The notes under the pieces are model-generated. The model was not told where the DNA came from. It saw nothing but the letters and a program-made list of their open reading frames with translations, and did not search any database. Position numbers and translations under genes: made by a program. Of a stretch of DNA of 5,336 bases, positions 1-4,161 are shown in pieces (the first letter of the stretch is position 1; each line of letters starts with the position of its first letter). This stretch comes from Planctomycetota bacterium (GTDB lineage: Bacteria; Planctomycetota; Planctomycetia; Pirellulales; Thermoguttaceae). The DNA lies in contig JAEWUR010000416.1 of NCBI GenBank assembly GCA_023397045.1, positions 1 to 5,336 of the forward strand, read 5' to 3'.

Positions 1-212
1 CCTTATCCAATCAATCACCGCAGGCGCTCGGGCGCATCTGGTGTGAGTGAGTACGGAAATACACAAGAGAAAAATCGGCCATCACCGCGCCTTACAATAG
101 GAATAAACCGCAAAAACCAAAAATAGCCCGTAGTTTTTTCGATCGGCAATCACAACGACACTTACCCACCTTAACCATTCCCCGCAAGCGCGTCGGCAGA
201 TATCCAAATGGG
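1..212. other. Left-end intergenic stretch, no gene supported
   Basis: This stretch is richer in A and T than the rest of the window. The plus-strand frames carry stops, for example TGA at 44-46 and TAG at 127-129, and nothing in them resembles a protein family. Frame 2 could be the last few codons of a gene entering from the left (ending ...RAHLV at 43), but that is too short to judge. A minus-strand open frame runs through from the transaldolase gene; it is Ser/Arg-rich and looks like a shadow of that gene. No convincing -35/-10 pair was found. Confidence 0.5.
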
Positions 213-234
213 GCCGGGTTTGATTTTGCCCGGC
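213..234 (+). promoter_or_regulatory. GC-rich inverted repeat upstream of the transaldolase gene
   Basis: GCCGGG (213-218) is followed by a 10-base T-rich loop and then its exact complement CCCGGC (229-234). It lies 41 bases before the transaldolase start and upstream of its ribosome binding site. It could be a 5' leader hairpin or the terminator of an upstream gene. No T-run follows it, so a classical intrinsic terminator is not supported. A 6-bp stem in GC-rich DNA may also be chance. Confidence 0.3.
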
Positions 235-260
235 GTCCTGCTAAAAATTGAATACTCGAA

Positions 261-267
261 AGGAGGG
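261..267 (+). promoter_or_regulatory. Strong Shine-Dalgarno site of the transaldolase gene
   Basis: AGGAGGG lies 8 bases before the ATG at 276. It is an almost ideal anti-16S match with ideal spacing. It fixes the start of the transaldolase and argues for efficient translation. Confidence 0.85.
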
Positions 268-275
268 TCTCAAGC

Positions 276-1325
276 ATGCCGAATCCCATCGAATCGCTTC
301 TGGCAACGGGAACCAAGCTGTGGCTCGACTCGGTCGATCCGGATCTTGTGCGGGCGAACCGCGCCGCCGGGGCGACCGGCGCGACCTCAAACCCGATCAT
401 CGTGTCCGACCTGATCGCCACCGGCCGATTCGATGGCGAACTCCGCCGACTGATGGCCGAAGGCATGGCCGACAGTGATATCGCCTGGCAAATGGACGAC
501 CAACTAGTCCGCGACGCCCAGGCCGTCTTCCACCCGGTCTGGGAGCAGACCCACGGCGACGACGGATACGTCAGTTTCGAGGTCGATCCGTTGCTGGAAG
601 ACCCCGAGGTCGATCTCCCCCATCCGAAACGGGTGGCCGAATACGTGCGATTGGGCCGGCATTGGGCCGAGGGGCACGACAACCGGATGATCAAGGTGCC
701 GGCCACGCCCGCCGGACTCGACGCGCTCGAAGAATTGGTCGCCTCGGGCGTGACGGTCAACGTGACGCTGATCTTTTCGTCGCGACAATATACCCAGGCG
801 CGTGAGGCCGTTTGGCGAGGCGCTCAGCGGCGAAAAAACCTCGACCGATTCAAGAGTGTCTACAGTATTTTCGTGTCGCGATTGGACGTTTACACCGAAA
901 AGGCCGTGCCGCAGCTCTCGGAGGCTGCTCAGGGGATGGTCGGCATCTTGAATGCGAAGCGAATTTGGGCCGACAATCGCCAATTTTGGGCCGAACACCC
1001 GACGCCGTTGGCCCAAGAGATCGTTTTTGCCAGCACCGGCACGAAGAAGCCGACGGATCCGCCCTGGAAATACGTCGAGGCGTTCGCCGGGAGCGATATC
1101 CAGACGAATCCGCCTGCGACGAACGACGCGGTGGCCAAGAGCGACCGGGTTTTCACCCGGCAGGTCGATCGCCTGCCCCCGGCCCCGGTCGTCGAGGAGA
1201 TCGACCGGTTGGTCGACATGGACCGACTCGAATCGACGCTGATGGCCGAGGGAATCGCGAAGTTCGCCCATCCGCAGAAGGCGTTGCTGGCAATGGTCGC
1301 GAAGAAGCGGGCGGCGGTTTCTTGA
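276..1325 (+). CDS. tal: Transaldolase
   Basis: Cytosolic enzyme of the non-oxidative pentose phosphate pathway. It moves a three-carbon dihydroxyacetone unit between sedoheptulose-7-phosphate and glyceraldehyde-3-phosphate. The 349 residues form one TIM-barrel domain with the family blocks in order: LWLDS (residues 15-19), GATSNPIIV (35-43), VSFEVDP (99-105), MIKVPAT (138-144), VNVTLIFS (161-168) and FASTGTK (251-257). K140 in IKVPAT is the expected Schiff-base lysine; D18, N39 and E102 sit where the other active-site residues are expected. The length and the STGTK block fit the longer, roughly 360-370-residue transaldolase group rather than the short fructose-6-phosphate aldolase-like group. 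The start is set by a strong AGGAGGG. No other pentose phosphate gene is visible in the window. The next gene follows after 48 bases, so co-transcription is plausible. The family call is firm; the exact substrate is inferred. Confidence 0.93.
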   Translation: MPNPIESLLATGTKLWLDSVDPDLVRANRAAGATGATSNPIIVSDLIATGRFDGELRRLMAEGMADSDIAWQMDDQLVRDAQAVFHPVWEQTHGDDGYVSFEVDPLLEDPEVDLPHPKRVAEYVRLGRHWAEGHDNRMIKVPATPAGLDALEELVASGVTVNVTLIFSSRQYTQAREAVWRGAQRRKNLDRFKSVYSIFVSRLDVYTEKAVPQLSEAAQGMVGILNAKRIWADNRQFWAEHPTPLAQEIVFASTGTKKPTDPPWKYVEAFAGSDIQTNPPATNDAVAKSDRVFTRQVDRLPPAPVVEEIDRLVDMDRLESTLMAEGIAKFAHPQKALLAMVAKKRAAVS

Positions 1326-1329
1326 CGCG

Positions 1330-1356
1330 ATTCCAGCCGGGAAGTTAGACTGGAAT
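1330..1356 (+). promoter_or_regulatory. Inverted repeat touching the HicB-like gene's ribosome binding site
   Basis: ATTCCAG (1330-1336) and CTGGAAT (1350-1356) are perfect 7-base complements around a 13-base spacer. They sit in the 48-base gap after the transaldolase stop. The right arm ends one base before the Shine-Dalgarno GAGGAGG (1357-1363). As RNA it could form a hairpin beside the ribosome binding site; as DNA it could be a dyad operator. No T-run follows, so a terminator is not indicated. Confidence 0.4.
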
Positions 1357-1363
1357 GAGGAGG
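1357..1363 (+). promoter_or_regulatory. Shine-Dalgarno site of the HicB-like gene
   Basis: GAGGAGG lies 10 bases before the ATG at 1374. It supports the annotated start and shows that the short frame is a real, independently translated gene. Confidence 0.75.
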
Positions 1364-1373
1364 ATCGAAAGTT

Positions 1374-1580
1374 ATGCGTTTTGTCGTGACCCTTGAAACC
1401 GATGAGTCGGGCATGATCGTTGCCGAGTGCCCGTCAATTCCCGGTTGTATTTCCCAGGGCAAGACCGAAGAGGAAGCCATCACCAACATTCACGAGGCGA
1501 TCCGGGCGTGTTTGGATGCCCGGGCGGCCAACGGTATGCCCTTGACCGTCTCGACTCGCGAAGTCGAGGTGGCCGTCTAA
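1374..1580 (+). CDS. HicB-like (UPF0150-type) antitoxin-family protein, orphan
   Basis: A 68-residue protein matching the small HicB-like family. It has a short beta-rich N-terminus (MRFVVTLETDESG), the signature ECPSIPGCISQGKTEEEA (residues 19-36), then a helix (NIHEAIRACLDA) and a final strand. In HicAB toxin-antitoxin modules this partly degraded RNase H-like fold binds and blocks the mRNA-cleaving toxin HicA. Here no HicA is visible: the gap before the gene is 48 bases, and the gene after it encodes an exported enzyme. The protein also ends without the C-terminal ribbon-helix-helix or helix-turn-helix domain that lets many HicB proteins repress their own promoter. It may be a solo HicB-like protein with another role, or an antitoxin for a HicA elsewhere in the genome. 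A strong ribosome binding site precedes it, and its TAA overlaps the next gene's ATG. The family is clear; the role is unknown. Confidence 0.82.
   Translation: MRFVVTLETDESGMIVAECPSIPGCISQGKTEEEAITNIHEAIRACLDARAANGMPLTVSTREVEVAV
1566..1572 (+). promoter_or_regulatory. Ribosome binding site inside the HicB-like gene for the next gene
   Basis: GAGGTGG lies 7 bases before the ATG at 1580, within the last codons of the HicB-like gene. With the TAATG stop-start overlap it suggests translational coupling. It also picks the start at 1580 over the upstream extension of the same open frame to 1427. Confidence 0.6.
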
Positions 1581-2890
1581 TGACCAAACTCCCGGTCATG
1601 AAGATCGCCCGATACACCGCCGTTTGCACTCTGCTTCTGCTGTCGTCGTTCGGTCCCGCGGTTCGGGCGGCGGACGATGCCAAGGCCGAGGCGCTGGGCA
1701 TCCACAAACTGCCGGGCCAGCGGCTGACGCTCTACGCCGATCTGTCGGGCAATGAAATCGATCGGCTGCCCAGCGTTTTTGCCAAGGCGTTTCCGCAATG
1801 GTGCGAGTATTTCGGCGTGCCCGAGGGCGAATGGCCCGATTGGCGCATGACCGGTTGCCTGATGAGCGACAAGGACCCATTCGTTCTGGCGGGATTGCTG
1901 CCTGACGATCTGCCGCCGTTCGCCCACGGATTCTCGTACAACGAGCGGCTGTGGATCTATGAGCAGCCGAGCGACTACTACCGGCGGCATCTGCTGTTGC
2001 ATGAGGGCGTGCATGGGTTCATGAACACGGTGCTGGGCAACTGTGGGCCGGCATGGTATATGGAGGGAATCGCCGAGTATCTGGCGACGCACCGGCTTGT
2101 CGACGACCGGTTGACGCTTGGATTCATGCCGGAAGACCGCCGGCAGACGCCCGAGTGGGGACGGATTCGCATCATCCAAGACGCCGTGGCCGAGGGGAAA
2201 GGGCTCCGGCTGCCGCAGGTGATCGACTACCCGGCCGATCAACGCAACGAGACCGATTTCTATGCGTGGTGCTGGGCGTTGGCTTCGCTGCTGGATCGGC
2301 ATCCGCGGTATCAAGAACGATTCCGCGAGTTGCCGCGCCATGTGCGCGACGCGAAGTTTACGGAGCATTTCCTCGAATCGTATCGTGCCGATTGGCCGGA
2401 GCTTTGCGAGGAGTGGCTGTTGATGACGGCCAATCTGGAATACGGCTATGACGTCGCGCGTTCGGCCGTCGATTTCACGCCGGGCAAGCCGCTGCGGAAC
2501 GGCGCCGCACGAGTGGAAATCGCCGCCGACCGGGGTTGGCAAAACACCGGCCTGCGATTGGACCGGGGCGATGCCTATCGGCTGACCGCCTCGGGCAGGT
2601 ATCAAGTCGCACTGGACCCTCGCGATGAAGCGACGCCGTGGATGAGCGAGCCGGGCGGCGTGTCGATTCGCTATTATCAAGGACGGCCATTGGGCGTTCT
2701 GCTGGCGGCGGTTCGACCTGATCGGCCCGCAAAAGAGAGCGATTCGGCGCTGTTGCATCCGGTGGTCGTCGGACTCGGCGCGACCATCACGCCCGAGCAG
2801 TCGGGCACGCTCTTCCTGAAGATCAACGACTCGGCCGGCGAGTTGACCGACAACGCCGGCACGCTGCAAGTGGACGTGCAGCCTTGGTAG
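1580..2890 (+). CDS. Exported metallopeptidase-like protein with C-terminal PA-IL-like lectin domain
   Basis: A 436-residue secreted protein. Residues 1-30 form a Sec signal peptide: basic start MTKLPVMKIAR, hydrophobic CTLLLLSSFG, likely cleavage after AVRA. The central domain contains HEGVH (141-145), a match to the zinc-binding HExxH motif, followed by WYMEGIAEY (159-167). E162 in the EGxAxY block is the likely third zinc ligand, as in gluzincins of the peptidase MA-like type. Residues about 310-436 resemble the galactose-binding lectin LecA (PA-IL): a WQNTGLRLDRGD strand pair, then LFLKINDSAGELTDNAGT, where D417, E421, D424 and N425 line up with the calcium and sugar ligands of LecA. This suggests a periplasmic or extracellular hydrolase targeted to a glycan, but the substrate is unknown. 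The frame is open back to 1427, yet the signal peptide, ribosome binding site and stop-start overlap support 1580. ATG at 1598 is a second in-frame option that also keeps the signal peptide. Confidence 0.78.
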   Translation: MTKLPVMKIARYTAVCTLLLLSSFGPAVRAADDAKAEALGIHKLPGQRLTLYADLSGNEIDRLPSVFAKAFPQWCEYFGVPEGEWPDWRMTGCLMSDKDPFVLAGLLPDDLPPFAHGFSYNERLWIYEQPSDYYRRHLLLHEGVHGFMNTVLGNCGPAWYMEGIAEYLATHRLVDDRLTLGFMPEDRRQTPEWGRIRIIQDAVAEGKGLRLPQVIDYPADQRNETDFYAWCWALASLLDRHPRYQERFRELPRHVRDAKFTEHFLESYRADWPELCEEWLLMTANLEYGYDVARSAVDFTPGKPLRNGAARVEIAADRGWQNTGLRLDRGDAYRLTASGRYQVALDPRDEATPWMSEPGGVSIRYYQGRPLGVLLAAVRPDRPAKESDSALLHPVVVGLGATITPEQSGTLFLKINDSAGELTDNAGTLQVDVQPW

Positions 2891-2939
2891 GTTATGCTTC
2901 AGCATAACGGCCAATGTGTTATGCTGAAGCATAACCTAC
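2887..2939. repeat. Nested perfect palindrome (BIME/REP-like or bidirectional terminator)
   Basis: Two perfectly complementary 22-base arms (2887-2908 and 2918-2939) flank a 9-base spacer. Each arm contains its own palindrome: GTTATGCT-TC-AGCATAAC on the left and GTTATGCT-GA-AGCATAAC on the right. The DNA can therefore fold as one 22-bp hairpin or as two 8-bp hairpins. The left arm includes the TAG stop codon of the peptidase gene. The element lies between convergent genes, where it could end transcription in both directions, but there is no T-run on either strand. The paired inverted units resemble a bacterial interspersed mosaic element. Confidence 0.85.
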
Positions 2940-2957
2940 GGTATTCATCGGATCCGG

Positions 2958-3404
2958 TCACGACATGATCGAGCCGACGAAGTTCTTGAGTTGCGGGTAC
3001 TCGCTCTTGTCGAGCACGTCGGTCACTTCCATATCGAAGCGGGCCCAGCCTTGGCCGAGATTTTTGCGAGTGCGGACGGTGGTTCGCAGCAGTCGCGTCT
3101 CGGACGTGCCGGAGAGCCGCAACAGGGCCTCGGTCGTCGGGATCACGCGGTTCGAGATCAGCCCGATGCCCGAGGAACTGACGTCTTTCGTCAGCGCGGT
3201 GAATGCCTTGGCGATGTCGGGGCACTCGTCGCTCAGCGGGACGACCAGGACGCCGACGTTCAGTTCGGCCGGGCCATCGCAGTGGCCGGCATCGAATCGG
3301 CCGATGCGGCCCGGGCTGTTTTGATTGGTCAACGAGGCCAGGACTTGTTGGGCGTTTTGACTTTTCGCGGTAGGCAACGTGTTGGCGTGCGAGGTTTGCA
3401 TCAT
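2958..3404 (-). CDS. PilZ-like domain protein (putative cyclic-di-GMP receptor)
   Basis: A 148-residue protein without signal peptide or membrane helix, probably cytosolic. Residues about 33-130 fit a PilZ domain: RIGRF (33-37), a beta strand NVGVLVVPLS, the signature DVSSSGIGL (74-82, matching D/N-x-S-x-x-G), then LLRLSG, TTVRTRKNLGQGWARF and MEVTDVL. PilZ domains bind cyclic-di-GMP and control motility, exopolysaccharide or transcription. Binding normally needs an RxxxR motif at the front edge; here the arginines are spaced RxxR (R33, R36), so ligand binding is uncertain. The open frame runs on to 3650, but the added residues read through a GC palindrome and look non-coding. I chose the MM pair, with ATG at 3404 or 3401. 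No clear Shine-Dalgarno precedes it, so the exact start is open. The gene converges with the peptidase gene and diverges from the membrane gene at 3696. Confidence 0.65.
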   Translation of the reverse strand: MMQTSHANTLPTAKSQNAQQVLASLTNQNSPGRIGRFDAGHCDGPAELNVGVLVVPLSDECPDIAKAFTALTKDVSSSGIGLISNRVIPTTEALLRLSGTSETRLLRTTVRTRKNLGQGWARFDMEVTDVLDKSEYPQLKNFVGSIMS

Positions 3405-3433
3405 GCACCAAGGCGGGATGGAGTGTTGTGGCG

Positions 3434-3449
3434 GGCGGGCTTGCCCGCC
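3434..3449. repeat. GC palindrome GGCGGGC-TT-GCCCGCC
   Basis: A perfect 7-base inverted repeat around TT, 30 bases upstream of the PilZ-like gene's chosen start. On the minus strand it would be read as GQARPP if the longer start were used. I recall similar GGCGGGC/GCCCGCC elements scattered between planctomycete genes. It may be a dispersed palindromic repeat or a hairpin in the leader of the PilZ-like gene. Confidence 0.6.
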
Positions 3450-3665
3450 GTGTTCACTGGCGGACAGAAGCGATTCACCCGGAAGGCGCCCCGGCAAGTG
3501 TAGGTCACGGAACGGGCTTTTTTGGCTCGGAACGATATTTTGCTGAATAGTAGGCCCAGCGGAATTCCCGACATTTGCAACTCCGCCAAGAAAACGCCTG
3601 GAAGACGGCCCTTTCGGCAGGTAGAATGCGCCGCGGAAAGACATGCCCAACCAGGGCGGTTATCA

Positions 3666-3692
3666 TCCACGAAGAACACGAAGGTCACGAAG
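3666..3692. repeat. Three tandem 9-base repeats, consensus NNCACGAAG
   Basis: TCCACGAAG, AACACGAAG and GTCACGAAG follow each other without gaps (the first is N-N-C-A-C-G-A-A-G with TC as the variable pair). The array ends three bases before the ATG at 3696. Because the period is a multiple of three, it reads as an STKNTKVTK-like peptide if the frame is extended upstream. Similar CACGAAG runs are, from memory, common between genes in planctomycetes, so I treat it as intergenic. Confidence 0.7.
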
Positions 3693-3695
3693 ACC

Positions 3696-3956
3696 ATGGC
3701 CGATGATCGACCAGACGATGCGGTTGCGACGACTCCCGCAAAGCCGGACGAGAAGAAAGACAACTCGGGCTGCCTCATTCTGTTTCTGCTCGTCATGCCG
3801 TTGGTTGATACGATTGGCGTCATCTTGCCAGCCGCTGGCCCATATGCCAAAGTGGTCTTGATTCTCGGGTTAGTGGGATTGGTTTGCGGGGCGGCCATCG
3901 GGGCGTATGTGTCGGTGAAAATCAAGCGGCAACCGTGGTGGTCGGCGTGCCGCTAG
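3696..3956 (+). CDS. Small membrane protein, frame ends at an in-frame TAG
   Basis: As read, 86 residues: a charged N-terminus rich in Asp and Lys (MADDRPDDAV...KPDEKKDN, residues 1-23), a first membrane helix about 26-45 (CLILFLLVMPLVDTIGVIL), a second about 51-74 (AKVVLILGLVGLVCGAAIG), then a basic, Trp-containing stretch (KIKRQPWWSACR). I do not recognise a family. The frame is open back to 3522, but that part crosses the CACGAAG repeat and looks non-coding, so I place the start at 3696; the ribosome binding site is weak (GAAGG at 3680-3684). TAG at 3954-3956 stops the frame, yet the same frame continues with a further hydrophobic helix (next entry). The intact protein was therefore probably about 121-122 residues with three helices. 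Confidence 0.6.
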   Translation: MADDRPDDAVATTPAKPDEKKDNSGCLILFLLVMPLVDTIGVILPAAGPYAKVVLILGLVGLVCGAAIGAYVSVKIKRQPWWSACR

Positions 3957-4064
3957 GCAATTGCCGGCGTTCTCGGTGCGCTCCTGTTCGTCGTCGTCTC
4001 TTGGTATGTTTTGCTCGCGGTCGCCAAGAGCTACGGATTATTGACGTCCGAAGGCTGGAAGTAG
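3957..4064 (+). pseudogene. In-frame continuation of the membrane protein after the amber codon
   Basis: Directly after TAG 3954-3956, with no frame change, 35 further codons read AIAGVLGALLFVVVSWYVLL, then AVAKSYG and so on, ending GWK before TAG at 4062-4064. The first 23 residues make a strong membrane helix. About 25 of the 35 third codon positions are G or C, as expected for coding DNA here. No start codon is available near the break for separate translation. The simplest reading is that one base change created a premature stop in a three-helix protein. Sequencing error, amber read-through or a suppressor tRNA are the alternatives. The continuation itself is seen directly; the cause is not. 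Confidence 0.6.
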
Positions 4065-4116
4065 CCGGTCGGTGCAAAAATCGGTCGACGAGGAATCCGA
4101 ACAGCCTTCACCCTAA

Positions 4117-4155
4117 CCCTCCGGGCACCGACCGAAGGTTGGTCGCGGGAGAGGG
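4117..4155. terminator. Imperfect hairpin between convergent genes
   Basis: CCCTC (4117-4121) can pair with GAGGG (4151-4155). Inside it, ACCGACC (4127-4133) pairs with GGTTGGT (4137-4143) across a GAA loop, with one G-U pair in RNA. On the plus strand it is followed by ACGTTTT. It sits between the membrane gene and the convergent TPR gene, so a bidirectional terminator is plausible. The CACCCTAACCCTC...GAGAGGGG text also resembles a dispersed intergenic element I recall from many bacteria. The T-run is short and the stem interrupted. Confidence 0.4.
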
Positions 4156-4161
4156 GACGTT

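Larger units (their letters stand above)
3405..3695. other. Divergent intergenic region
   Basis: About 290 bases between the PilZ-like gene (minus) and the membrane protein gene (plus). It should hold both promoters. It contains the GC palindrome at 3434-3449 and the 9-base tandem repeat at 3666-3692. TAGAAT at 3622-3627 is a fair -10 candidate for the plus-strand gene, but no good -35 sits at the right distance. The open frames crossing this region on both strands show no family resemblance. Confidence 0.5.

Noticed and set aside
220..247. TTGATT...TAAAAA as a promoter for the transaldolase
   Set aside because: Each box matches only 4 of 6 consensus bases, and the -35 lies inside the inverted repeat at 213-234. 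Too weak to call.
92..760. A 222-codon minus-strand open frame crossing the transaldolase start
   Set aside because: It is Ser- and Arg-rich, matches nothing I recognise, and overlaps a well-supported gene for most of its length.
504..1271. A 255-codon minus-strand open frame inside the transaldolase gene
   Set aside because: The transaldolase frame carries all family blocks and a strong ribosome binding site. The opposite frame is Arg/Asp/Leu-rich with no recognisable features.
1374..1580. A complete HicAB toxin-antitoxin module
   Set aside because: No HicA-like short frame with its double-stranded RNA-binding-like pattern is present in either flanking gap; only the HicB-like partner is seen.
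1577..2932. A 451-codon open frame on the minus strand opposite the peptidase gene
   Set aside because: It mirrors the codon bias of the plus-strand gene, shows no family motif and is rich in Arg, Gln and His. The plus frame has a signal peptide, a zinc motif and a lectin domain.
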